Assembly: GCA_022495005.1 (NCBI GenBank)
Contig: JAGYXB010001108.1
Coordinates: 248,001-312,000, forward strand
Origin: Rhyacophila brunnea
Taxonomy: Eukaryota; Arthropoda; Insecta; Trichoptera; Rhyacophilidae
Reading direction: 5' to 3'
Length of the DNA stretch: 64,000 bases
Part shown: positions 1 through 8,232 of the stretch, one piece after another
How positions within the stretch are numbered: the stretch's first letter is position 1
How the letters are laid out: each line of letters opens with the position of its first letter
Notes under the pieces: model-generated
The model's input: only the letters and a program-made list of their open reading frames with translations
Databases searched by the model: none
What the model was told of the DNA's origin: nothing
Made by a program: the position numbers and the translations under genes

Positions 1-382
1 ATATTATTATTTTTTAATCAAAATTACTTTTATCTTCACTGAATTGAAAATAAAACCTTAGTTATTCTATATAATTGATAAAAAAGCGGTGTGTGTACTT
101 ATGTACGCGCGTTAGAAGTTATACTTCTTTGACGTAACAAAACAAAAACAAAACTTGTGATAAACTAGATTCTTTGACTAGCTCTTAAGTATCTTGTTAA
201 AAAGGACCGCTTAATGGAACGCCGTTGGTTTATTTCTATACACTTTAACTTATATTACTAACTGACATTAAATTGTTTGTTTACGTAAGGAATTGCAAAT
301 GGCCGACAATAATACATTCGCTGCCTAGGCAACAGAACAATTCTAAACTATAATATTACACTGTATAATCGTCACGACTGCA
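1..382. other. Intron sequence, nothing recognised
   Basis: A+T-rich DNA upstream of the first visible helicase exon. It is inferred to be intron because the 597 exon starts at a splice acceptor and earlier helicase domains must lie outside the window. Confidence 0.5.
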
Positions 383-466
383 GTACCATACTGTGGCGTA
401 AAGGTTGTGCGTTTGACTGATAACCGAATAATCGGTGGTTCGAATCCAATTGAGTGCGTTTTTTTT
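383..466 (+). ncRNA. tRNA-like sequence (tRNA pseudogene or SINE head)
   Basis: An A-box-like TGGCGTAAAGG is followed about 35 bases later by a perfect B-box GGTTCGAATCC. A run of eight T, a possible Pol III stop, begins at about 459. Between the boxes a weak anticodon arm with the loop CTGATAA (GAT, Ile-like) can be drawn. The D arm pairs with wobbles, but no convincing 7-bp acceptor stem forms and the T stem is poor. It is therefore more likely a tRNA pseudogene or tRNA-derived SINE than a working tRNA. Confidence 0.35.
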
Positions 467-596
467 GTGTGAAAAAATAAATTTTGTGTACATGTCACAC
501 GCTAAAAATACACTCTTATCTGATTTCCCAAACGAACCAAAAGAAGTATAACTTCAATAAACAATTTAAAATACATGTATTTTATTATCAATTTAG

Positions 597-763
597 GTTC
601 ACATTCCCTTCACCTCCATCTGCCCGAGCTTTGCTCTCCGCAGTGGAAGAATTGTTTGCCCTTGGAGCTATCGATGACAGAGGAAACTTGACAAAGCCGC
701 TCGGAGAAAGGATGGCGGAAACTCCACTCAGACCTGCATTTGCTAAGATATTGTGTCATGATG
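597..763 (+). CDS. DHX35: DHX35-like DEAH-box helicase, internal exon (winged-helix/ratchet region)
   Basis: This exon encodes part of the C-terminal helicase-associated (HA2) region of a DEAH-box RNA helicase, an ATP-driven RNA remodelling enzyme that in this subfamily is nuclear and spliceosome-associated. The translation reads FTFPSPPSARALLSAVEEL followed by FALGAIDDRGNLTKPLGERM, AE.PLRPAFAK. This matches the family pattern (PP...AL..A.E.LYALGA.D....LT.PLG..MAE.PL.P..AK). It starts after the acceptor atttAG (595-596) with one base of a split codon, and ends CATGATG before the donor GTAAGTAA, leaving one base. The start of the gene lies outside the window. DHX35 rather than another DEAH protein is inferred from the overall run of all visible exons. 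Confidence 0.85.
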
Positions 764-1071
764 GTAAGTAAATTTTGTCATTAGATTTGTTAATTATATT
801 ATGGGGCATGAGTAGTTCCATTTATCGTGATATGTGAGTGGATCACGTTGTCCCATTTATTTTATTTTTGATTGCGGAGTGTCACTAAATTACCAGTATC
901 TTTGCCGCCATGTGGTCTGACCAAAAAGTTGCCGGAATTATTTTATTTCTGCACACTATACGTATCCATCCAAATGATGGGTTCATAATTTTTTCAGATT
1001 TTGGTACATATCTACGACATATGTGTTAATTTTCATCCATATTTGATGTGTAATTTGTTCTTAACAGTAAA
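764..1071. other. DHX35-like intron, first part
   Basis: A+T-rich sequence with no recognised element. The intron runs from 764 to 4215 and holds the Harbinger-like MITE, mariner and mariner fragment listed separately. Confidence 0.6.
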
Positions 1072-1074
1072 TTA

Positions 1075-1698
1075 GGAGCATACATAAGTGAAATGGCAAA
1101 TAATTTTCAACAGTAGGTGGAACGAAATTTCGCAGTCGTCGCCAATCGGAGACTGATAGTAGAGGTGTGAGCACGTCAATTTGTTTTGTGATGGCGTCGG
1201 GGGAAGATATTCCTAAATCGTGTAAATATGACTAAAAAACGTTCCGCATATACGTGAAAAAGAAATCATGTCAATTGATATACTATTTTTTTTTTTTTTT
1301 CGACCACGTCCGATCCTAATAGGATCATATGGGCCTCCACAGAGTAAAGGTTTGTGTTAACAGATTTTGTTTTTTACGAGAAATGGATGTCAGCCACTTG
1401 CTCAACCTATTAGGTCCATACCCTGACTCACACACAAATTGAAAAACAATATGTGTACTTACCAGACCCAGGATTCGAACCTGAGACCCACGGCATGATA
1501 GTCCTACGCTTAAGCCGCGCGGCGACCGTGGGTGTAAATTACTATTATTATTACAAACATAATAATAAACATAACATTAAAAGGACGCATGTTGAAATTT
1601 TATGACAAATTATATTTCGTTCGGCTTGCGTCATTTGCACAATCCGCGCATCGCCTAGTCACGATCTTTTTAGACCATGCCTCAGCTGAAGTATAGCC
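1075..1698. mobile_element. Harbinger-like MITE interrupted by a SINE
   Basis: The two ends carry imperfect inverted repeats (GGAGCATACATAAGTGAAAT at the left; GGCTATACTTCAGCTGAGG read inward from the right). Both are flanked by the trinucleotide TTA (1072-1074 and 1699-1701), as expected for PIF/Harbinger insertions. A second copy in the opposite orientation lies at 29414-29764. Without the SINE at about 1286-1533 this copy would be about 370 bp, close to the 351 bp of the other. No transposase is encoded. Confidence 0.7.
1286..1533 (-). mobile_element. tRNA-derived SINE, copy 1 (nested in the MITE)
   Basis: Read on the - strand, the head has an A-box-like GGTCGCCGCGCGGC and a B-box GGTTCGAATCC (complement of 1471-1481). 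A tRNA-unrelated body and a poly(A) tail, seen as 15 T at 1286-1300, follow. The heptamer TACTATT occurs on both sides and is a likely target duplication. Copy 2 at 18467-18709 is highly similar over its whole length. Diverged or partial copies lie at 30130-30345, 23823-23850 and 63538-63610. Confidence 0.8.
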
Positions 1699-1735
1699 TT
1701 AAACAAAACGTATATTGGTGTACTCAGCGATTTTT

Positions 1736-2188
1736 TCAATTTTGACGGAATAAATAATTTGCATCAAATTTTCTGTTAAAAATAAAATATAGTGCAGTAA
1801 CATGGTGAAAATGCTGGAAAAGGCCTTTGGAAACTGTTATAAAAAACAAGTATATATGAGCGGTACAAATGTTTTGAAAATGGTCGTGAGCAATCTTCCC
1901 TGTAAGGTGTGCGTGTGCACATACCAAAACGTGTCCCCATACATGTTTTCATCCCCCACACAGTCCTCACACAAAAATATTGTAAAAGAAAGTTTCCTTT
2001 GCCAGATTTTAGTTTTGCTTGAATACACGAAACCATCACATGCACAATTCGTCGACTCATTTCTCGGAAGGCGAAAGTCAAGTGCGACTAACGCGAGCAT
2101 TTACATAACTTTTACGTTGAGCGGGATCACTATATCCGTCCCGTTCTATCGCGTGCCAAAGTATACGAAAAGAAGATACGTATTTTAG
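1736..2188. other. Open stretch on both strands within the intron, no recognised product
   Basis: Reading frames of 60-128 codons are open on both strands here and base composition is slightly richer in G+C than the surroundings. I recognise no domain in any of them. The segment sits inside a helicase intron and is probably an old transposon remnant. Confidence 0.3.
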
Positions 2189-2318
2189 TGTTTATCAATG
2201 ACCACCTATTTGCCGGGTCCTCTACATTTCTTAGTCTTTGACATATTGTTCCAATTTGCAAGAAATATTGTCAATACAGTCTCATAGTAGTCCTTATTGT
2301 GAAAACATCATCATCATA

Positions 2319-3620
2319 CGAGGGTGGGTCAATAATTCCTTAGAAAAAAGCATTAAAACAGTTTTTATTTTTGTATTTTTTTTTTATTTCTCAACATAAT
2401 CTCCTTGGAGCTCAATACACTTGGTTAGACGTTTCTCAATTTTTTTTAAACCGTCAGAAAAATAAGTTTTCGGAAGGTCCTCAAAATAAGCATTTGTCCG
2501 ATCGATGACTTCTTCATTTGAAAAAAAACGTTGTCCACTTAGCCATTTTTTTTGTTTGGGAAAAGGAAAAAGTCACTGGGGGCTAAATCTGGCGAATACG
2601 GTGGGTGGTCGACCAATTCGAACTTCAATTCTTCAATTTTAGCCATTGATCGTAAACATGTGTGAACACGGGCATTGTCCTGATGAAAGAGGATTTTTTT
2701 CCCGTTTAAATGAGGCCGTTTTTCTTCAATTTTGTTTTTTAGCTGGTCCAATAAAGATGCATAATAATCCCCTGTTATTGTTTTTCCTTTTCCAAATAGT
2801 CAACGAAAATAATTCCACGTGCATCCCAAAATACAGTAGCCATAACCTTACCAGCTGATTTTACGGTTTTCGCCTTCTTTGGACATGGTTCGCCTTTCGC
2901 AATCCACTGCTTTGACTGTTCTTTCGTCTCGGGAGTATAGTGGTGTATCCATGTTTCATCTACAGTCACAAAGCGACGAAAAAATTCATCCGGATTGCGT
3001 TGCATGAGCGACAACAGGGCTTTAGAGGCCACCACCTTATTGCGTTTATTGTCGACTGTGAGCAAACGCGGCACCCATCTTGCAGAAATATTTTTCATGC
3101 CCAATTTGTCATGTAAAATAGAAATGACGCTACCTTTTGAGATCCCTGTAACCTCAATTATCTCACTCAACTTTAATCTTCGGTCACTTAACACCATATC
3201 GTGGATTTTATTGATCATTTCTGGTGTAGTCACCTCTACAGGACGTCCTGAGCGTGGTTCATCCTTTGTTGATGTACGACCACGTTTAAATTCATTTAAC
3301 CAGTTATAAATAGTTGCAAGTGAAGGAGCAGATATGCCGTGAACTAAATCCAACTCATTTTTTATTTCCTTTGCTGTTAACCCTTTTATATTAAAATGTT
3401 TAATAACAACTCTGAACTCAATTTTCTCCATTTTCCATTTTTCCATTTTCCACAAGCAAATTTTTTTTTTAAATGTACGAGAAACACACAACAACCCGAC
3501 CAATCTGATTGATACTTCGCAGCATACTGAATCGGTAGTGCCGCTGCATGAAAACAAACCGCTTGCAGTACTAGTCGCGCCACCTGTCGGCTTTTCTAAG
3601 GACTTATTGACCCACCCTCG
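2319..3620 (-). mobile_element. Near full-length mariner-family DNA transposon
   Basis: The element is 1302 bp. Its ends are inverted repeats starting CGAGGGTGGGTCAATAA and sharing about 28 positions with one or two mismatches. It is flanked by the TA dinucleotide on both sides (2317-2318 and 3621-3622), the standard mariner target. It carries one transposase gene on the - strand, broken by two frameshifts, and lies in a DHX35-like intron in antisense orientation. Confidence 0.93.
2384..3431 (-). pseudogene. Mariner transposase, two frameshifts
   Basis: A cut-and-paste transposase of about 349 codons, the usual size. The chosen start is the ATG at 3431 (MEKIEFRVV); two further in-frame ATGs lie upstream. 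The N-terminal half has paired helix-turn-helix motifs (LTAKEIKNELD; SEIIEVTGISKGSVISILH). The DD34D catalytic triad is complete: TVDETWIHHYTPE (Asp about residue 158), HQDNARVHT, and YSPDLAPSDFFLFP, with 34 residues between the second and third Asp. A one-base frameshift near 2776-2795 (after FVDYLEK) and another near 2546-2556 (after FFLFP) break the frame. The C-terminus after the second shift is otherwise intact and ends with a TAA at 2384-2386. The protein is therefore inactive, but only lightly damaged. Confidence 0.92.
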
Positions 3621-3769
3621 TAGTTCTTACAATATTTTTAAATGGTAAAAGTGTTCAAAACTGTACTGTACCTCAAAAATTATCGTTATTATTATTATTT
3701 AAAATCACTGAAATTAATAAATACCTTAAAAATATAAGTTTTAATGAAAAATTGTATGTGTGTGTTTGT

Positions 3770-3822
3770 GGAGGTAGGGTGTAAATTTACCACACCGACC
3801 CTAGTTACGCCACTGCTCGGAT
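3770..3822. mobile_element. Possible DNA-transposon terminus
   Basis: Read on the - strand, the segment starts CAGTGGCGTAACTAGGGTCG, a sequence typical of hAT-like inverted-repeat ends. No matching second end was found. Confidence 0.3.
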
Positions 3823-3847
3823 GTGTTGATGATTCGCACACACAATA

Positions 3848-4012
3848 AAAAAATTAGAGGGAACGTTGGTCGTGAGATGATGAAAGGAATGGTCAACCCA
3901 GCACAACTACTGATGAAAACAAGGAAAAAATTAAAAAGATAGTTTGATAATCGTCAAATGAGTTTTAGGGAGGTCGCTGAAGATGTTGGTATCTCATCTC
4001 ATACTATACTAC
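3848..4012 (+). pseudogene. Mariner transposase N-terminal fragment
   Basis: Short frames read QPSTTTDENKEKIKKIV and then, after a frame change, DNRQMSFREVAEDVGISSHT. This is the linker and second helix-turn-helix of an irritans-type mariner transposase, a different subfamily from the element at 2319-3620. Catalytic parts are absent and stops lie between the pieces. It is an old 3'-truncated relic. Confidence 0.65.
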
Positions 4013-4215
4013 TCATGTGAAGAAATTTTAACTGCCTACCTGTCTTTTTTGTGAATGCAATGGCAGGCAGCCAAATTTTTTCTAAAGTTCTTGAATGTTC
4101 TTGTGGAAAAATTTATGAAGTAGATAAAAAATCCGGAAACTTTTTGATCAAACTGTGTAGGTACCTATATGATTAGTTTTTAATATAATGACTTTTGATT
4201 TTTTAAATTTGACAG

Positions 4216-4343
4216 AGGAATCCGGATGCTTCTTGGAAATTCTATCAATCATTGCCGCTTTACAAGTGGACAATGTCTATGTGAAACCGAGCGGAGGTCA
4301 GCAGTCTATTAATGCCAGAATTGCAAAGAGGAATAATTTTGAG
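4216..4343 (+). CDS. DHX35: DHX35-like helicase, internal exon
   Basis: The exon begins after the acceptor tttgacAG and completes the codon left open at 763. It ends with a whole codon before the donor GTAGGT. It encodes EESGCFLEILSIIAALQVDN and VYVKPSGGQQSINARIAKRNNFE. This matches the helicase-associated stretch 'C..EIL.I.AM.....V.P......A...R..F' of DEAH helicases. The frame is intact and joins that of the 597-763 exon without a stop. Confidence 0.85.
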
Positions 4344-4535
4344 GTAGGTACCTATTGACCTATGTTATTTATTTTATCAACTAGTGAACTAGTCGACACC
4401 GAAGACATTGAATAAACATTCTGTTGAAAAACACCTGTTCTATGCCGGGAGGTATTACATAGTATGGCCGCATACGGAGGGCTGCGATTTTCTTTGAAAA
4501 AATAATCCATAGTAAATATACTTTTTTTGGCACTA

Positions 4536-4688
4536 CAGTACTCTCTCAGTAATCCGCCACCCCAAAAACCAGACAAGTGTCCAATTAGTGAAAGTGATAG
4601 AGCTTGATTTTGTGCTTTCAACTAGTAAAAATAACCGGATTATATTAGTTGTCGGATAATCGAGTGGCAGATTACTGAGAGTATACTG
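4536..4688. mobile_element. Short pogo/Tc1-like MITE
   Basis: 153 bp with inverted repeats (CAGTACTCTCTCAGTAATCC at the left; CAGTATACTCTCAGTAATCT inward from the right) and TA on both sides (4534-4535, 4689-4690). The inner part includes GGATAATCGAG, a motif common in pogo/Tigger ends. Non-coding. Confidence 0.7.
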
Positions 4689-4709
4689 TATATTAATACT
4701 ATATCACAT

Positions 4710-5475
4710 TCTTCTTCTTTGCCCATATCCGCCCCTTAGCTGGAGCATATGGACACCACGCGGCGCCTCCAAGAATCCCTGTCGCTCGCCAGTCTTCTTG
4801 CTTCGTTCCAGGTCAAACCAGCATCCCGTAGCTCCACCGTATATACTCTGTAGATTGTATTTAGCGGCCTTCCAGGACGCCGGAATCCGGTCGGCTTGAA
4901 GAACAGGCAAGCCAGGTTAAAGTTCTCTTCTGGCATCCGCAGCACGTGGCCGAGCCAGGTCCAACGTCGCCTCTTCACTTTCAGTGTGATGAGAGGCTGC
5001 TTGGTACGTTCTCTTATCTCCTCGTTGCTCCTAAAGCCATACCACCGCACACCCAGTATTCGTCGCAAACATCTGTTTTCGAAGCTCAGTATACGGTTGC
5101 TCTGAGCCTTCGTAAGGTGCCATGATTCGCTACCGTAAAGCAGCACCGTCAGAATGCAAGCGTCGAATAGGCGTCCCAGACATTTCGCATCGAGTTGAAT
5201 GTTGCTCCAGCCATTCCCATTCGGATAGCGAGCTCTTTCTGCAAAATGCCATCTCCCGTGATGTGTACCCCCAGATACTTGAAGCTGTCGACGCTCTCGA
5301 TGCTTTGTCCATCGCTAATCAGAGGGAAATCTGGATCAGGACAGGTGCTATTGCACAAGACGTTGGTTTTCTTCGCGTTGATTTTCAAACCAACGCGAGA
5401 GGAGTTGTTATGCAACCTGTCGATTGTCTCTTGAATGCCCTTGATTGAGTTGTCGAATAGGACAGCATCATCGGC
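4710..5475 (-). pseudogene. RTE-like LINE, sense 3' part of a 5'-inverted copy
   Basis: On the - strand this encodes the C-terminal half of a non-LTR reverse transcriptase. It starts exactly at the catalytic ADDAVLFDNSIKGIQETID motif, continues through GLKINAKKT and DSFKYLGVHIT, and then the connecting region (MLLYGSESWHL; RRRWTWLGHVLRMPE; FRRPGRPLNTIYR; SDRDSWRRRVVSICSS stop). At least one frame change separates the frames near 5146-5160. The 3' end is a short AAGAAGAAGAA tail at about 4710-4720. The upstream half of the reverse transcriptase is missing here and lies inverted at 5490-5852. Confidence 0.8.
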
Positions 5476-5489
5476 GTCTTCTTCGTCGG

Positions 5490-5852
5490 AACCTTCGATG
5501 TCTTCTCCAGCAGAGCCATGAGTTGAACAGTCCGATGGCTTGCTGCTTTGTGGATTATGAGAAGGCTTTCGACAGTCCGCACCACCCCTCCCTCTGGATG
5601 ATACTGGGAGCATACGGGATCCCTCCCAAGATCATTGCCATAATCAAAAGCCTGCACGAGAATAGCGAATGCTGTGTCAGAATTGGAGACACTGTCACGG
5701 AATGGTTCGGGGTCACGACCGGAGTCAGACAGGGTTGTGTCCTTGCACCGTTTCTCTTTATCATTCTCTTTGACTTCATACTACGGAAGTCAATACCACC
5801 TGACCGAGGCATACCTGTTACCCCCACGGTGAAGCTATGCGACCTGGAATAT
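5490..5852 (+). pseudogene. RTE-like LINE, inverted 5' part of the same copy
   Basis: On the + strand, opposite to its neighbour, this encodes the upstream reverse transcriptase block: NLRCLLQQSHELNSPMA, CCFVDYEKAFDS (first catalytic Asp), LGAYGIPPKIIAIIKSLHE and GVRQGCVLAPFLFIILFDFI. It ends KLCDLEY. The protein would normally continue with ADDAVLF, which is exactly where the - strand part (4710-5475) begins. Only about 14 bp of filler lie between the two halves. The layout is a 5'-truncated insertion with an inverted 5' end, as produced by twin priming. Confidence 0.8.
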
Positions 5853-5872
5853 CATATAGACTTACCTAATTA

Positions 5873-6699
5873 ATACACGATGTGTCCATTTACGCAGTCA
5901 TTTATTCAAATAAATCAAACTTAATGTTTGACAAAACGTCAGGGTTGTCACAACACTTCCACAGTAAAGATGAGAATGTGATAATGTATGAGAAGTAATT
6001 CTATAATATGTTACTTTAATCTTAACACAATATAAAAATATAACGAATTTAATAGTCCCGGCACCAATATCTTATAAAATAAACAATTACCGACACACAA
6101 CACAGATTATGAAGCTTTAAAAAATTACGAAATCGTATCCGAAAATTACAAAAAAAAATGCCAAAAGTCTAAAAGTAATTATTATAAAACTATCATAAAA
6201 GAAATGAATTACAAAGAGAAAATATTTCAGCCGCGAAACCGAATTAGATACGTCAAACACGACTATGAATATTCTACTGATATGTATTCCAAGATGTGTC
6301 ACTCCTATTGAGTAGTAGTGTATATTCAGGAATGACAGTATTCCCCGTTTCTCGTATGCATAAGCAAACCATAATTTCGATTGCATCTACCATAAGTAAA
6401 CGGGAATCCCGGTGTATGATTTGATAAATATCGCACCCGTGGCATAACCCTGCTTTAGCGACGTGTTTCAGTAACTCAAGAAACCTTTTTATTAAATCGA
6501 CGTTTCATTGATTATAAAAAATGTCAAATGTAAGTATTATACCATGATCCTAAGAGATGTCGCTGTGTGGGCAATATGTTTGAATTATTGAAAACATTGA
6601 CCTCAGCCGATATATTGTGTTTTAAATGGAGCGTCTTTAATAGTTATTAAGATTTTATTATCAAGTTAATGGTCAGAAAGAACTTAGTCTTGATATAAG
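5873..6699. other. DHX35-like intron, nothing recognised
   Basis: A+T-rich intron sequence. Short open frames such as one at 6117-6386 are low-complexity and match nothing I know. Confidence 0.5.
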
Positions 6700-6704
6700 G
6701 TTAA

Positions 6705-6800
6705 TTCATCATTATAATCATGAACCTGGATCAATCCACCGTTGGATGAAGGCCACTTTAAGCTGATTCTATTTGTCAAGGTCATATGTGTTGAATTGCC
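6705..6800 (-). mobile_element. LINE 3'-tail fragment (relative of the 57-62 kb satellite unit)
   Basis: The segment contains CTGGATCAATCCACCGTTGG followed by ATGAAGGCC. This is the reverse complement of the C-terminal codons of the RTE/BovB-like LINE ending at 44072. The downstream part (CTGATTCTA, GTCATATG, TTGAATTGC) resembles the 57-62 kb satellite unit. It is a single isolated unit. Confidence 0.5.
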
Positions 6801-7041
6801 ACATATTCGTGCAGACCTGAATTATTTCATCGATCCGACAGTCCTAAGTCTACCTTATGGATACCACTGAATGGCTACATTTAGAATTGTCCAACGATTG
6901 TCTTTTTTTGAGCTATTTGTTAGTACCTTACACCGCACATCCTTGCTAGTTACCTTTTAAAATTATTCCGTGTTGCGCCCATAATATTCTTTTCTATAAC
7001 ACGCTATATATAATAAGGATTATTAATAAATCTGTTTGTAG

Positions 7042-7270
7042 GTCGCTGAAGGTGATTTAATGACTCTTCTGAATGTCGTTGATGCCTACACGAAACAAAT
7101 AGAAGTTGCCAAAACGTCCCACAATAAGAAACACATGAAGGAATGGTGCCACAAAATGTTCCTCAACGAGAAAGCCTTGATTAAAGTGATGGATATTCGA
7201 TCGAGTCTGGAAAAATTGCTCGTTAAGAAGTTTGGTATTTCTAATTCTGAAACAGTATTACTAGACGGAG
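7042..7270 (+). CDS. DHX35: DHX35-like helicase, internal exon
   Basis: Acceptor tttgtAG then GTCGCTGAAGG; donor GTATGT after 7270. The exon encodes VAEGDLMTLLNVVDAYTKQI, then HMKEWCHKMFLNEKALIKVM and DIRSSLEKLLVKKFGIS. It matches the helicase-associated motif 'GD...LLN.Y.A......WC...F.N...L..A..IR.QL..L'. The exon leaves one base of a split codon. The next visible exon (13069) needs two bases from upstream, so the two cannot be joined directly. Confidence 0.87.
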
Positions 7271-8224
7271 GTATGTTTAAATAATAATATTTACTAATAT
7301 TAAAATCACACAGAGACAGCTCTATTATATCGGTCAAGTGTTAGTACTGTTAACGTAGCAATAAATAATGAACTTACCGTAGTTGTTGAAGGACACCCTT
7401 TTTTCCATCTCACTAATTTTTCTACAAATTATGTATGGAGTTCCGCGAGATATATGTAAAAAGATTGCATCAAACTGGAACTTGCTTAATAGATTTTGAC
7501 AGGGAAACTACAGAAGGATCTATCTGCTTTATACGTTTTTGGTTTTAGTAGAAACTTTAGGTTTCTATTGGTCAAATCAGTATTTAATATGAAATCTTCA
7601 TGGTGCATAATACAGTGGCGAAGATTTCTTACTAAACCATTAATTAGCGTTTATGTTGAAGAATTGCCTAAAGTAGGTAGATTAAGATTTATTTTTGTAG
7701 TGTGTACCTGTACCTATGTCTTCATCACCATCAATATTGGCAATATCTATATCTCTTATAATATTTTAGTCGCCAATCTAGCGTATTTTATTATATTGAA
7801 ATTACTTTCAAAATAACTAAATACCTATAGAATTTATGAGATATATATAGTGCCAATAGTACAAATAATTAATTCGTGATGTTATTAATAATAATTAAAT
7901 TATTGTAAAAAATGACATTACGTATATTGTATACTGTATACTGTAATATCGCTTATATCTTATCGCTTATTGGCAAATAATATTATAATATTCAATTATT
8001 ACTATTTTACGCCATAATTAGGTAGGCACTATAAGTAAGTAGCGACTACTTTTCCATTTTTGTACGTGATAACAATAATATCATAGTATTATTAAGAACC
8101 TACAAATTTTAAAATAAAATACCATTTTTGATCCTAAGCTAAGCATTTGGACACACCCCTTCAGAGTGGTAATTATGAGTATCTTAAAAGACTTATTATG
8201 AGAGATAGTTTTTACATGTTTTCA
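7271..8224. other. DHX35-like intron; expected exon not found
   Basis: About 50 residues (the 'C...G.F.NAA..H..G.Y.T.....L.IHP.S.LY...P.W' block) should be encoded between 7270 and 13069. In this stretch I see only a weak look-alike at 7441-7485 (VKRLHQTGTC in one frame) without usable splice sites. Frames are interrupted on both sides. Confidence 0.45.
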
Positions 8225-8232
8225 GTCTAATG

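Noticed and set aside
1736..2188. Overlapping frames on both strands up to 128 codons
   Set aside because: Located in a helicase intron, with no motif recognised in any frame; kept only as an unexplained open stretch.
5122..5448. 108-codon + strand frame within the LINE
   Set aside because: Antisense of the reverse transcriptase; the coding direction here is the - strand.
4690..5860. ATATCACAT / ATATCATAT as the target duplication of the first inverted LINE
   Set aside because: A one-mismatch 9-mer in A+T-rich sequence that overlaps coding sequence at the right edge; not reliable.
7441..7550. VKRLHQTGTC as the missing DHX35 exon
   Set aside because: The match is about eight residues, frames are interrupted, and no acceptor or donor fits the required phase.
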